Source of the DNA: Sphingomonas sp. LHG3406-1
Lineage (GTDB): Bacteria; Pseudomonadota; Alphaproteobacteria; Sphingomonadales; Sphingomonadaceae
Reading direction: 5' to 3'
Assembly (NCBI RefSeq): GCF_029637485.1
Contig: NZ_CP069128.1
Coordinates: 1,426,001-1,490,000 of the forward strand
Length of the DNA stretch: 64,000 nucleotides
Shown: piece after piece, positions 17,039 through 26,411 of the stretch
How positions within the stretch are numbered: position 1 is the first letter of the stretch
How the letters are laid out: the number at the start of each line of letters is the position of its first letter
The notes under the pieces: generated by a model
What the model was told of the DNA's origin: nothing
Database searches by the model: none
Seen by the model: the letters and a program-made list of their open reading frames with translations, nothing else
Translations under genes and position numbers: made by a program

Positions 17039-19321
17039 ATGACCGCGATCACGCCCGAAATCGTCGCCGAGCACGGCCTGTCCCCGGATGAATATGAGCG
17101 CATCCTGCATGCACTCGGGCGGGAGCCGAACCTCACCGAGCTCGGCATCTTCTCGGTCATGTGGTCGGAGCATTGCTCCTACAAATCCTCCCGCATCCAC
17201 CTGAAGAAGCTCCCGACCGAGGCACCCTGGGTGATCTGCGGCCCGGGCGAGAATGCCGGGGTGATCGACATCGGCGACGGCGACGCGGCCATCTTCAAGA
17301 TGGAGAGCCACAACCATCCCTCCTACATCGAGCCCTACCAGGGCGCGGCGACCGGGGTGGGCGGCATCCTCCGCGACGTCTTCACCATGGGCGCCCGGCC
17401 GATCGCCAACATGAACGCGCTCCGCTTCGGCGATCCCAAGCACCCGAAGATGCGCCACCTGATCGCCGGCGTGGTCGCGGGCATCGGCGGCTATGGCAAT
17501 TGCGTCGGCGTGCCCACGGTCGGCGGCGAGACCAATTTCGATCCTGCCTACAACGGCAATATCCTGGTCAACGCCATGACCGTCGGCGTCGCCCGGACCG
17601 ACAAGATCTTCTATTCGGCCGCCGCCGGCATCGGCAATCCGGTGGTCTATGTCGGGTCCAAGACCGGCCGTGACGGCATCCACGGCGCGACCATGGCCTC
17701 GGCCGATTTCGGTGAGGATTCGGAAGAGAAGCGCCCCACCGTCCAGGTCGGCGATCCCTTCACGGAGAAACTGCTGATCGAAGCCTGCCTTGAATTGATG
17801 GCCTCCGACGCGATCGTCGCCATCCAGGACATGGGCGCGGCGGGCCTCACCTCTTCCTCGGTCGAGATGGCGAGCAAGGGCGGCGTCGGCATCCGCCTCG
17901 ACATGGACGCCGTGCCCTGCCGCGAAACGGGCATGACGCCCTACGAGATGATGCTCTCCGAGAGCCAGGAGCGCATGCTGATGGTCCTGAAGCCGGGCCG
18001 CGAGGCCGAGGCCGAAGCCATCTTCGCAAAGTGGGAGCTGGACTTCGCCGTCATCGGCACTGTCACCGACACCGGCCGGATGGAGCTGGTGTGGAAGGGC
18101 GAGACCGTCGCCGACATCCCGCTCGGCCCCCTCGCCGACGAAGCGCCGCTCTACGACCGGCCGTCGCTGTCGCCGGAAGAATATCAGGCCTGGGCGCAGG
18201 TGAAGCCGCTTGGCGATGTGCCGGAATCGACCGACATCGCCGGCGATCTCCTGAAGCTGATGGGCTCCCCCGCCCTCGCCTCGCGCCGCTGGATCTGGGA
18301 GCAGTATGACCAGCAGGTGGGCGGCGACACGGTCCAGCGCCCCGGCGGCGATGCGGCGGTGGTCCGCGTCCACGGCTCGGACAAGGCGCTGGCGATCACC
18401 ACCGACTGCACCCCGCGCTATTGCTATGCCGACCCCTATGAAGGCGGCAAGCAGGCCATCGCCGAGGCCTATCGCAACCTCTCGGCGGTCGGAGCCACGC
18501 CGCTCGCGGTCACCAACTGCCTCAACTTCGCCAACCCGCAGCGGCCCGAGATCATGGCGCAGATCGTGGGCTGCCTGCGTGGCATGAGCGACGCCTGCCG
18601 CGCCCTCGACTTCCCGATCGTGAGCGGCAACGTGTCGCTCTACAACGAGAGCAAGGCCACCGGCGGCGGCAGCGCCATCCTGCCCACCCCCGCGATCGGC
18701 GCGGTCGGGCTGCTGAAGGACTGGTCCGCCTCCGCCACCATCGCCTTCAAGCAGGAGGGCGACATCCTCTGCCTGGTCGGCGGCACGCGGCGCGACGGCT
18801 CGGGCCACCTCGGCCAGTCGCTGTGGCTGCGCGAGATCGCCGGGCGCACCGAAGGCACCCCGCCGCCGGTCGACCTCGATCATGAACTCGCGGCCGCCAC
18901 GCTGGTGCGCGAGCTTATCGGCCGCGGCATGGTGACGGCCGTTCACGACGTCGCTGACGGGGGCGTTGCAGTCGCCGCCGCCGAGATGGCGCTGGCCGGC
19001 GGGATCGGCGCCGAAATCCTGCTGTGGAAGCCGTTCATCGCCGATGCGTTCGGCGAGGACCAGGGCCTGTTCCTCGTCACCGTCCGTGACGATCAGGACG
19101 AACTGAACGCCCTGAACGCGCTCGAGGATGCCTGCGAGGAAGCCGGCGTGGGCTGCGCCATTATCGGCGCGGTAGGCGGCGACACGATCAAGTTCGTGGA
19201 TGTCGAGGAATGGGAAGCGGACCGGTTCGACGGCCTGTCCGAAGTCTCACTTGCCGACCTCCGCCGCGCCCACGAGGCGTTCCTGCCGGAGCTGATGGGG
19301 ACGGACGGGGCGCTGGCCTGA
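17039..19321 (+). CDS. purL: phosphoribosylformylglycinamidine synthase subunit PurL
   Basis: Makes FGAM from FGAR with ATP and ammonia delivered by PurQ; fourth step of purine synthesis. The 760 residues are of the small PurL type, which works with separate PurS and PurQ (not in this window). Motifs: [19 protein letters not shown], the phosphate-binding repeat [34 protein letters not shown] and in the second half GNVSLYNE and VHDVADGG. The ATG at 17039 gives the usual N-terminus ([13 protein letters not shown]). The gene stands alone behind a structured leader and ends at a bidirectional hairpin. Confidence 0.97.
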   Translation: MTAITPEIVAEHGLSPDEYERILHALGREPNLTELGIFSVMWSEHCSYKSSRIHLKKLPTEAPWVICGPGENAGVIDIGDGDAAIFKMESHNHPSYIEPYQGAATGVGGILRDVFTMGARPIANMNALRFGDPKHPKMRHLIAGVVAGIGGYGNCVGVPTVGGETNFDPAYNGNILVNAMTVGVARTDKIFYSAAAGIGNPVVYVGSKTGRDGIHGATMASADFGEDSEEKRPTVQVGDPFTEKLLIEACLELMASDAIVAIQDMGAAGLTSSSVEMASKGGVGIRLDMDAVPCRETGMTPYEMMLSESQERMLMVLKPGREAEAEAIFAKWELDFAVIGTVTDTGRMELVWKGETVADIPLGPLADEAPLYDRPSLSPEEYQAWAQVKPLGDVPESTDIAGDLLKLMGSPALASRRWIWEQYDQQVGGDTVQRPGGDAAVVRVHGSDKALAITTDCTPRYCYADPYEGGKQAIAEAYRNLSAVGATPLAVTNCLNFANPQRPEIMAQIVGCLRGMSDACRALDFPIVSGNVSLYNESKATGGGSAILPTPAIGAVGLLKDWSASATIAFKQEGDILCLVGGTRRDGSGHLGQSLWLREIAGRTEGTPPPVDLDHELAAATLVRELIGRGMVTAVHDVADGGVAVAAAEMALAGGIGAEILLWKPFIADAFGEDQGLFLVTVRDDQDELNALNALEDACEEAGVGCAIIGAVGGDTIKFVDVEEWEADRFDGLSEVSLADLRRAHEAFLPELMGTDGALA

Positions 19322-19349
19322 GCTGTTTTCCTGCATTCGCAGGGGAAGC
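19322..19349. terminator. bidirectional hairpin between purL and the histidine kinase gene
   Basis: TTTTCCTGC-ATTC-GCAGGGGAA forms a 9-bp stem (two G-T pairs), extended by AGC/GCT. It occupies the whole gap between the two convergent stops and resembles the CCTGC-NTTC-GCAGG repeat seen before ubiA. Confidence 0.6.
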
Positions 19350-21319
19350 TAGGCCGCTTTCACCTCCGCCCGGCCAAGCGCCGCGGCGACCGCGTCGGAC
19401 AAGGCGGTGACGGTGAACGGCTTCCTCAGCAATTCGTAGCCAATCAGGTCCTCGCCCTCGCCCTCGCCGACATAGCCGGTGACGAATAGCACGGCGAGGT
19501 CGGGGAAGCGGCGCTTCAGGAGGCGGATCAGCTCCGGCCCGGTCATGCCCGGCATGATGACGTCGCTGATGACAAGATCGAACTGCTGGGCATCGAAGGC
19601 GCTCAGCGCCTCCTCCGCGCTGGCGCAGGCGACCGGCTGATATTCGAGGTCCTCGAGCGCCTCGACCGTTGCGCTGCGCACGCGGGGATCGTCCTCGACG
19701 AGCAGGATGCGCGCGCCTCGCCGGGCGGCTGCCTCGGCAGCGCTGACCTGATGATTCATGACCGGATGCATCCGCACCTCCGCTGGCTGTGCCATGCTAC
19801 GCGGCAGATACAGGCTGACGACCGTGCCCACGCCAATGGCACTGTCGATCGTCACTTCGCCGCCCGACTGGCGGGCGAAGCCGAAAATCTGGCTGAGGCC
19901 GAGGCCGGTGCCCTTGCCGACCTCCTTGGTGGTGAAGAAGGGCTCGAAGGCGCGGCGCTGCACTTCCTCGGTCATGCCGCAGCCCTGGTCGGCGACCGCG
20001 ATCCGCACGTACTCGCCCGCCGGCAGTCCGGCCACCTCTTCCATGCCCAGCGCCACGTCGGCGGTGGCGATGGTGATGACGCCCTCGCCTTCCATGGCGT
20101 CGCGGCCGTTGACCGAAAGGTTGAGCAGGGCATTTTCAAGCTGGTGGGGATCGACGAAGATCGACCACTCGCCCCTGATGTCGACCCGCACCGAGATGCG
20201 CTCGCCGAGCGTCCGGTCGAGAAGATCGGTGAGGCCGCGCACCAGGTCGCCGGGGCGGACCTGCTCGGGCAGCAGGGGCTCGGCCCGCGCGAAGCTCAGC
20301 AGGCGTCGGGTCAGCGCCGCCGCGCGGGTCGCGCCGTCCATGGCGTTGTTGAGGTGGTTCATCACCTCGCGCTTGGGGCCGCCGAGCCGGCGCCGAGCGA
20401 GATCGATGCCGCCAACCACGACCGCGAGCATGTTGTTGAAATCGTGCGCGATGCCGCCCGTCAGCTGGCCAACCGCCTCCATCTTCTGGATCTGGCGGAG
20501 CTGGGCCTCGGCCGCCTCGCGCTCCTCCGCCTCTGCCTTCAGCGCTTCATTGGCCTCGCGCAGCTCCTGGGTGCGCATCGCGACCGCTTCCTCCAGCGTC
20601 TCCGCTTCGCGCCGGGCAAGATAGTTCTGCCGAACCGCCTGCACTGCGACCACGCCGAGCCCGATCGCCGCCAGCCCGATCAGCATGCCGAGCCACGACA
20701 GATAGTCGGTCAGGCGGTCGGCCTGGGCGGAGAAGAACTGCGTCTGCTCCATGCTGTTGCGGAGAACGGCCCGCTCCGACGACGCGATTTCAGCGAGCTT
20801 TGCCCGCAACTGCGAACCAAGGGTCGTGGCCCGGTTCTGCTGGCCATATTCCTCACGCGTGAAGGTGTAGAAGAGGCCCAGTCCACCCTCGCCCTGCTGG
20901 GCCGATGCGGCCTGGGCGACCTTGGCGAGATTGCTGCCATGCTCCTCGTAGAGCCGGCTCGCTTCCTCCACCCGGCGAAGCTGCGCCGGATCGTTGCGCA
21001 CCAGCCGCTCGAGCTGGCGAAGCTGGGTCCCGGCAAGACGCCATTCGTTGGAGAAGATGCTGCCCGACACCCGCACCTGCTCGTCGAGCACGAAGCGCCC
21101 GAGCGCCGCCTCCGAGCGCGCGAGCGTGGCGTCGGCGGTACGCACCAGCAGCGTCACGTCATAAGCGTGGCGTTCGCGTTCCAGCGCCGCGTCGCGGGCA
21201 CGGTTGCTCATCGCCACCAGAAGCACCATCCCGAGCAGGATGAGTGCTGCCAGAGTCGCCCCCGCCGCAGCCCCGAAGCGGCGTCCGTCGAACCCGCTGT
21301 CGTCGGTTCTCGCCCTCAT
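19349..21319 (-). CDS. hybrid sensor histidine kinase with CHASE3 domain and receiver
   Basis: 656 residues: TM1 (~17-36), a periplasmic CHASE3-type helical sensor (~40-205), TM2 (~208-228), a coiled-coil linker (~237-278), HisKA with the H-box GGIAHDFNNML (His292), and an HATPase domain with the N-box NLSVNGRDAM, DQGCGM, FEPFFTTK and GKGTGLGLSQ. The C-terminal receiver has VEDD, phospho-acceptor VISDVIMPG, FVTGY and RKP. The H-box type is that of hybrid kinases signalling through a phosphorelay. No cognate regulator lies nearby, so output and signal are unknown. Convergent with purL. Confidence 0.93.
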   Translation of the reverse strand: MRARTDDSGFDGRRFGAAAGATLAALILLGMVLLVAMSNRARDAALERERHAYDVTLLVRTADATLARSEAALGRFVLDEQVRVSGSIFSNEWRLAGTQLRQLERLVRNDPAQLRRVEEASRLYEEHGSNLAKVAQAASAQQGEGGLGLFYTFTREEYGQQNRATTLGSQLRAKLAEIASSERAVLRNSMEQTQFFSAQADRLTDYLSWLGMLIGLAAIGLGVVAVQAVRQNYLARREAETLEEAVAMRTQELREANEALKAEAEEREAAEAQLRQIQKMEAVGQLTGGIAHDFNNMLAVVVGGIDLARRRLGGPKREVMNHLNNAMDGATRAAALTRRLLSFARAEPLLPEQVRPGDLVRGLTDLLDRTLGERISVRVDIRGEWSIFVDPHQLENALLNLSVNGRDAMEGEGVITIATADVALGMEEVAGLPAGEYVRIAVADQGCGMTEEVQRRAFEPFFTTKEVGKGTGLGLSQIFGFARQSGGEVTIDSAIGVGTVVSLYLPRSMAQPAEVRMHPVMNHQVSAAEAAARRGARILLVEDDPRVRSATVEALEDLEYQPVACASAEEALSAFDAQQFDLVISDVIMPGMTGPELIRLLKRRFPDLAVLFVTGYVGEGEGEDLIGYELLRKPFTVTALSDAVAAALGRAEVKAA

Positions 21320-21392
21320 TGCGCCTCAGTCTAGGACTCGACTCGGGGCGGCACAACCGCTCGTTCAGGCACGCTGTGGAACTGTTGCGCCC

Positions 21393-22586
21393 ATGCGCGT
21401 CTCATCCATCCTGTTGCCGCTTCTTCTGGCCGCATCGCCGGCCGGCGCCGCCGACCCTGTCCGACTGTCTCCGGCGGAGGCGCTGGACCGCGATGCGGGC
21501 CTTTATGCCACGGCGTTCGCGGTGCCGGCGGACGAGGCCAGGCGCCGGCTCGAGCAGCAGCGGGCGAGCGTCCAGGTCAGCGATATGCTGCGACTGCGTT
21601 ATCGCGACCGGCTGGCGTCGATCAGCGTGGTGCATCGCCCCGACTGGCACCTGCTGGTCCGGCTCACCGCTGGCGAACGGCCGGCCGACCAGCTGCTGGA
21701 AGCAAACGGCCTTGCGATCCCGGTCCGCTTCGAGGTGGGAGCGCCAGTGACGCGCGCTCAGGCACTGCGCCTGCTCGATTCGGAACGCTACCGCCTGCCG
21801 ACCCTGGTTCCCGGCTATCGCGGCGCGGGTGTCGATCCGCGCTCCGGTGGACTGATCGTCATGCAGCGGCCCGGTGCCGACGCGCGGCCGGTTGCGGATG
21901 TCGAGCAGGCACTGGCGGCGGCGGTCGGCCTTCCCGTGCGCATCCGCCGACTCGATGCCCTGCTCGTCGACAGCGCAGCGATCGGCGGCGGCCGCGTCGA
22001 CGGTCCCAATCCTGACGGCCGGCGGTTCCGCTGCACCACCGGCTTCGTGGTCAAGGCCCCAGATGGTGCGCTGGGCATCACCACCGCCGCCCACTGCCCC
22101 GACACGCTGACCTGGCGCGGAACCGACGGCGAGGAACGGCTGCTGCCGATGCTGGGCGCCTGGGGGGCGGCGCAGAATGACGTTCAGATCCACGGCGGCG
22201 TCGGACCGGCCGAGCCGCTCGTCTTCAGCAATACCGGCAAGACCGAGGTGCGACCCGTCACCAGCTGGGCGACCCGGCCGATGACCCGGCCTGGCGACTG
22301 GCTGTGCCTTCGCGGTGAAAGCTCGGGCTACGCCTGCTCGGAGGTCGAGCTGACCGACTTCGCCCCGGCCGGCGATCTGTGCGGCGGCCTTTGCACCTCG
22401 AGCTGGGTGACCATGCGCGGCCCGCAATGCCGGCGCGGCGACAGCGGAGCGCCGATCTTCCTCGGCTCGGTCGCTTATGGCGTGCTGAAGGGCGGCGCCT
22501 ACCTTCCGGACGGCAGCTGCGCCTTTTCTTATTATCAGAGCGTCGACTATCTGCCCGACGGCTGGCGCGTCGCGACGGTCAGATGA
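21393..22586 (+). CDS. secreted trypsin-like (S1) serine protease with N-terminal propeptide-like region
   Basis: 397 residues. A signal peptide (MRVSSILLPLLLAASPAGAA) is followed by ~190 residues with no catalytic motifs, resembling the pro-region of alpha-lytic/streptogrisin proteases. The chymotrypsin-fold domain then carries TTAAHC (His234), NDVQIHG (Asp263) and RRGDSGAPIF (Ser351). Six or more cysteines in the mature part suggest disulfides and extracytoplasmic action. It overlaps the convergent spt gene end by 8 bp. Substrate unknown. Confidence 0.85.
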   Translation: MRVSSILLPLLLAASPAGAADPVRLSPAEALDRDAGLYATAFAVPADEARRRLEQQRASVQVSDMLRLRYRDRLASISVVHRPDWHLLVRLTAGERPADQLLEANGLAIPVRFEVGAPVTRAQALRLLDSERYRLPTLVPGYRGAGVDPRSGGLIVMQRPGADARPVADVEQALAAAVGLPVRIRRLDALLVDSAAIGGGRVDGPNPDGRRFRCTTGFVVKAPDGALGITTAAHCPDTLTWRGTDGEERLLPMLGAWGAAQNDVQIHGGVGPAEPLVFSNTGKTEVRPVTSWATRPMTRPGDWLCLRGESSGYACSEVELTDFAPAGDLCGGLCTSSWVTMRGPQCRRGDSGAPIFLGSVAYGVLKGGAYLPDGSCAFSYYQSVDYLPDGWRVATVR

Positions 22587-23838
22587 CGCCGACGCGCTTG
22601 CCCGCCGCTTCGAACATGCCGAGGATCTCGCCCACCTGTTCCTCGCTGTGCAGCGCGCAGAGCGAGCAGCGCAGCAGGGTCATGCCGGCCGGAGTCGCCG
22701 GCGGACGTGCGAGGTTCACGTAGAGGCCTTCCTGCAGCAGGGCCTCCCACATGGCGGCGCCGCGCTCGAGGTCGGGCATGATTACCGCGATGATCGCCGA
22801 CTGCGGCGTTTCGGTACCGAGCGTGAAGCCAAGGCTCTTCAGCCCGCCATGCAGGCGCTTGCTGTTGGCCCAGAGGTGCGCACGCTTGTCGGCCGCGCCC
22901 CGGAGCTTGTCGATCGAGGTGGCGGCGGTCGCGACCACGCTCGGCGGCAAGGAAGCGGTGAAGACGTAGGGGCGGCAGACGAGGCGCAGGATCTCGAACT
23001 TGGGATGGTTCGAGACGCAGAAGCCACCGACCGTTCCGACCGACTTGGAGAAGGTGCCGATGACGAAGTCGACGTCGTCCAGCACGCCCTGTTCCTCGGC
23101 GACGCCGCGGCCGTTTTCGCCGATGAAGCCCATCGAATGGGCCTCGTCGACCAGCACCATCGCGCCGTGCGCCTTGGAGATGGCGACCATCTCCTTGAGC
23201 GGCGCGGTGTCGCCGAGCATCGAATAGACGCCTTCGAGCACGACCAGCTTGCCGGCTTCGGTCGGCAGCCGCTTCAGCCTTTTCTCGAGCGCGTCCACGT
23301 CATTGTGGCGGAAGGCGACGATCTGGGCGTTGCCGAGCGCGCAGCCGTCGTAGATGCTGGCGTGGCTGTCGATGTCGAGGATGACGTAATCATCCTTCCC
23401 CGCCATGGTCGAGATGATCCCGAGATTGGCCTGGTAGCCGGTCGAGAAGACCATCGCATGGTCCATGGCGTAGAAGCGCTTCAGCGCCTCCTCGCACTCG
23501 CGGTGACCCTGGTAGGTGCCGTTCAGCACCCGGCTCCCGGTCGTTCCCGAGCCATATTCGTCAAGTGCCTTATGCCCGGCCGCGAGCACGTCCGGGTCGA
23601 AGGTCTGGCCCATGTAATTGTAGGTGCCGAGCAGGATCGTCCGCTTGCCGTTGCAGATGGCGACGGTCGGGCTCTCGACCCGCTCCATCACCAGGTTGAA
23701 CGGGTCGGTGACGCCGGTCGCCAGCAGGTTCTCGCGGACGTCGATCAGCGGCTGAAACTTGTCGAACAGGTCCGGCGCGGTGCCGCGGGGCGCGGGCTTG
23801 CCGGCGTCGGCGGTCATGGCGAGGCCGGGATCGGTCAT
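22579..23838 (-). CDS. spt: serine palmitoyltransferase
   Basis: PLP enzyme of the alpha-oxoamine synthase family that condenses L-serine with a palmitoyl thioester to 3-ketodihydrosphingosine, the first step of sphingolipid synthesis. The 419 residues closely follow the soluble Sphingomonas enzyme as I recall it: LLGTYNYMG, FSTGYQANLGIISTMAGK, DADSHAS-type DIDSHASIYDG, VLEGVYSMLGD, VDEAHSMGF and the PLP-lysine motif GTFSKSVGTVGG. The ATG at 23838 lies 5 bp after an ACP gene, so the acyl donor is probably acyl-ACP. This gene is the best marker that the organism is a sphingomonad. Confidence 0.95.
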   Translation of the reverse strand: MTDPGLAMTADAGKPAPRGTAPDLFDKFQPLIDVRENLLATGVTDPFNLVMERVESPTVAICNGKRTILLGTYNYMGQTFDPDVLAAGHKALDEYGSGTTGSRVLNGTYQGHRECEEALKRFYAMDHAMVFSTGYQANLGIISTMAGKDDYVILDIDSHASIYDGCALGNAQIVAFRHNDVDALEKRLKRLPTEAGKLVVLEGVYSMLGDTAPLKEMVAISKAHGAMVLVDEAHSMGFIGENGRGVAEEQGVLDDVDFVIGTFSKSVGTVGGFCVSNHPKFEILRLVCRPYVFTASLPPSVVATAATSIDKLRGAADKRAHLWANSKRLHGGLKSLGFTLGTETPQSAIIAVIMPDLERGAAMWEALLQEGLYVNLARPPATPAGMTLLRCSLCALHSEEQVGEILGMFEAAGKRVGVI

Positions 23839-23843
23839 GGCGT

Positions 23844-24086
23844 TCAGCCCTGCAGCTCGCCGACGGCGTCGATCAGCTGACCGACGGTCTCGATCTCGGC
23901 GGCGCGGTTCATGGTGATGATGATGTCGAACTCGTCCTCGACGGCCGCGACGAAGTCCATCACGGTCAGGCTGTCCCATTCGAGATCCTGCGCGAAGCGG
24001 GTCTCTTCGGACACTTCGATGCCCTTCTTGTTGAAATCGGCGATCAGGCGATGGATCGCGTCCTTGCGTTCGTCACGGTCGGTCAT
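23844..24086 (-). CDS. dedicated acyl carrier protein for serine palmitoyltransferase
   Basis: 80 residues starting MTDRDERKDAIH. The 4'-phosphopantetheine site is WDSLTVMD (Ser39), and the fold has the usual acidic helices. The sequence differs clearly from housekeeping AcpP (DSL is kept but the flanks EW-DSLTVMDF-VAA are different). Located 5 bp upstream of spt on the same strand, it is probably the specialised ACP that supplies palmitoyl chains to SPT. The operon promoter should lie in the ~80-bp divergent gap before the thioesterase gene. Confidence 0.88.
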   Translation of the reverse strand: MTDRDERKDAIHRLIADFNKKGIEVSEETRFAQDLEWDSLTVMDFVAAVEDEFDIIITMNRAAEIETVGQLIDAVGELQG

Positions 24087-24166
24087 GTCATTCTCGCTAG
24101 GGTTTCGAGCGCTCAAGCGCAACAAAGGGGCGAAATGCGGGCAGGATGGCGTTAGACACGTGCCCG

Positions 24167-24556
24167 ATGACCTCGCCCCTGCCGCCTTACGCCGAACTGC
24201 TGCAGCTTCGTACCGAGACCACGGACGACGGCCGGCGCCTGTTCGTCATGCCTTTCCATGACGATGTGGTCGGGCGGCCGGGCTATCTCCATGGCGGCGC
24301 CATCGCCGGCCTGCTCGAGTTCGCCGCCTATGGCGAGCTTACGAGGGCGCTGGAAGGCCAGGGAGTGGTGCCCAAGCCCATTTCGGTGACGGTGGATTTC
24401 CTGCTCGGCGGCAAGGACCGCGACACCTTCGCCGGCGCCACCATCGAGCGGCTCGGCGCGCGCATCGCCAACGTGGAGGCCTTCGCCTGGCAGAAGGACC
24501 GCGGCACACCCATTGCCAGCGCCCGGATCAACTTCCTGCTGGCGGCTGCCGGCTAG
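24167..24556 (+). CDS. PaaI-type hotdog thioesterase
   Basis: 129 residues of the 4HBT/PaaI family: GRPGYLHGGAIAGLLEFAAY carries the helix-capping HGG motif of hotdog acyl-CoA thioesterases, followed by VTVDFLLGG and a terminal strand pair with ASARINFLLA. The start MTSPLPPYAELL is chosen because relatives begin near there; an in-frame ATG at 24146 is possible and neither has a good ribosome-binding site. Divergent from the spt-ACP operon, so hydrolysis of an acyl thioester related to lipid synthesis is plausible but unproven. Confidence 0.85.
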   Translation: MTSPLPPYAELLQLRTETTDDGRRLFVMPFHDDVVGRPGYLHGGAIAGLLEFAAYGELTRALEGQGVVPKPISVTVDFLLGGKDRDTFAGATIERLGARIANVEAFAWQKDRGTPIASARINFLLAAAG

Positions 24557-24562
24557 CGGCGG

Positions 24563-25459
24563 CTATTTGATCGCGCCGGTGCGGATCAGCTTTGGCACGA
24601 GGGTCACCGCGGTCAGCAGCGGATGCTTCTTCTGCCACTCGCTCAGCGCGATGCTGGTCCCGGCGTGGCGGTTGATCTTCCAGACGATATATTCCGCGCC
24701 GCCGGCGAAGGTGGCGCTGGCCTTGGCGAGGCGCGCGACCGACAGCAGCTTGCCCTCGATCCGCCGCCGCCGCCACGATCCGCCGCAACGCTTCCCGGAG
24801 GCGCGCGCCGCCGCCATGGCGGGTCCGAAGAAACGCAGGTAGCGCGCCGGATCGGCATCGACGACCGAAGCACTCCGGCTCCCCTTCTCCGCCCGAAGCT
24901 CGGCCGAATAGGTCAGTGCGAAGGCGGCGCTCCACAGGTCGAGGGGCTGCTGCTCGTTGGGGACGACGCTGAGTGCCGCGCTGAGCAGGGTCGGAGCGGC
25001 GCGCGCGACCGCCGCCACCACCTTCTCGCTCGCCTCCGGACCCGCCGACCAGACCAGTCGCGAAGGCTGGGCGAAGCGGGCCCATACCGACACGCTTCGG
25101 GTCTCCGGACCGTTCAGCCGGTGGAAGTCGGCCTCGCTCAGCACCGCATATTTCGCCGCCAGCCCCTCGTGCGCGAAGGGAAATACATTGGGCGGGATCA
25201 GCCGGTTGGCGGTCGCCAGCCAGCCATGCTCGTAGGCGGCGCGGTAATCGGAGACGATCAGATAGAAGTCGAGCATCGCTCCTTCGAGCGCGACGTCGCG
25301 CAGGCAGGAGCCGTAGAAGAGCACCGCGCGCGAGGCCGAGCCATGGGCGGCGGCGATGGCCGCAGCCATGGCGGCGACCCGCGGGTCGACCGGCTGGGCG
25401 AGTTCCTCGCCGACCAACGCCCGCAACTCGGCCGTCGGATCAGGCGGCGAGGCGGACAA
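24563..25459 (-). CDS. nucleotidyltransferase-like protein in the sphingolipid operon (Tam41-like)
   Basis: 298 residues with no membrane helix. FYGSCLRD (48-55) followed by GAMLDFYLIVS (60-70) has the GS...D layout of nucleotidyltransferases and looks like Tam41-type CDP-diacylglycerol synthases. The C-terminal ~80 residues are basic (GSWRRRRIEGKLLSVARL, WKINRHAG), suggesting membrane-surface binding. It overlaps the lipid kinase by 20 bp. The arrangement recalls the Caulobacter genes for ceramide phosphoglycerate next to spt, where a kinase and a nucleotidyltransferase-like protein act on the ceramide head group; that parallel is from memory. Confidence 0.6.
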   Translation of the reverse strand: MSASPPDPTAELRALVGEELAQPVDPRVAAMAAAIAAAHGSASRAVLFYGSCLRDVALEGAMLDFYLIVSDYRAAYEHGWLATANRLIPPNVFPFAHEGLAAKYAVLSEADFHRLNGPETRSVSVWARFAQPSRLVWSAGPEASEKVVAAVARAAPTLLSAALSVVPNEQQPLDLWSAAFALTYSAELRAEKGSRSASVVDADPARYLRFFGPAMAAARASGKRCGGSWRRRRIEGKLLSVARLAKASATFAGGAEYIVWKINRHAGTSIALSEWQKKHPLLTAVTLVPKLIRTGAIK

Positions 25460-26411
25460 AGGAAAGCGGCGACGCCGGGGTCAGGGTGATGGGCTTGCCG
25501 ATCCCGGCTTCGAACCGCTCGCCGTCGAGGAAGACGGACGAGCGATCGCCTTCGATCGAGATTTCGTCGGCTTCCTCGACATGGACGCCGTCGACCTTGT
25601 TGCGGCCGAGCCGCCCGGCAATTCCCGCAACCAGGCCGCGCACCATCGAGCTGGAGCGATGCTCCACCGCGACCAGCTTGAGCGGACCCTTGCCAGCGGT
25701 GCGCAGGTCGCTGCCGAGGAGGAGCTTCTCGAGCGTCGTCACCGCGAGCAGGGCAAAGCGCCCGCTGAGCGTGCCGTGGCGGCGGACGGTAATCTCGATC
25801 GGGGCCGGGCTCGGCGGCAGGAACTTGCCCCGGAGGCCGATGAACTGGCGCACCATCACCGCCACCGCCGTGATGACGTGGCTGAGGCCGTTCGGAAGTC
25901 CGAGCGGATAGATCTTGTCGCGGCAGTAGAGCATGGTGTCGGCAAGGCCCGCCCCGCCGAGGAACATGCCGATCACCGGCTTGGCCGCGCCGTCGCTGCT
26001 GAGCGCGATCAGCTGCCGCGCGACGATATGGTCGGTGAGATCGCCTTCCGCGAGCTCGAGCAGCCGCTTCAGCGCTTCGACCGGATCGCCCTGCGCACCG
26101 AGATCGAGAGCGATGAGATTCGTCTTGCCGTTGGGCAGCACCGCCAGCGGCGGCCGCTCGCCCTCGAAATGATTGCCGTTGACCAGTTCGGTCAGCGCCG
26201 CCTGGACCGTCCCGTCGCCACCGTTGATGGCCAGCACCTTGGGCCGGACCCGGGCGATGGTCCGGAGCGCAGCGCCGATCTGGTCGGCCTTTTCCACCTC
26301 ATAGTGGAAGATGTCCGGATGCTCGGCGCAGAAGGCGCGGATGCGCGGCAGCTGCGACAGGTTGCCGGTCGACCGCGGGTTGCTGAGGAGGGCGATTCGC
26401 GCCTTGCTCAT
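25440..26411 (-). CDS. diacylglycerol/sphingosine-kinase-family lipid kinase
   Basis: 323 residues of the DAGK catalytic family. The nucleotide-binding GGDGTVQ is at 64-70, followed by LPNGKTNLIALDL in place of the usual GT-N segment and a C-terminal beta domain with VFLDGERFEAG. In the setting of spt and a nucleotidyltransferase-like gene, a ceramide or sphingoid-base kinase is more likely than a diacylglycerol kinase. The ATG at 26411 overlaps the DUF2141 stop (TGATG). Confidence 0.82.
   Translation of the reverse strand: MSKARIALLSNPRSTGNLSQLPRIRAFCAEHPDIFHYEVEKADQIGAALRTIARVRPKVLAINGGDGTVQAALTELVNGNHFEGERPPLAVLPNGKTNLIALDLGAQGDPVEALKRLLELAEGDLTDHIVARQLIALSSDGAAKPVIGMFLGGAGLADTMLYCRDKIYPLGLPNGLSHVITAVAVMVRQFIGLRGKFLPPSPAPIEITVRRHGTLSGRFALLAVTTLEKLLLGSDLRTAGKGPLKLVAVEHRSSSMVRGLVAGIAGRLGRNKVDGVHVEEADEISIEGDRSSVFLDGERFEAGIGKPITLTPASPLSFVRLAA

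Noticed and set aside
16811..18946. 711-codon minus-strand open frame opposite purL
   Set aside because: PurL motifs are unbroken on the plus strand; the minus frame is of low-complexity shadow composition.
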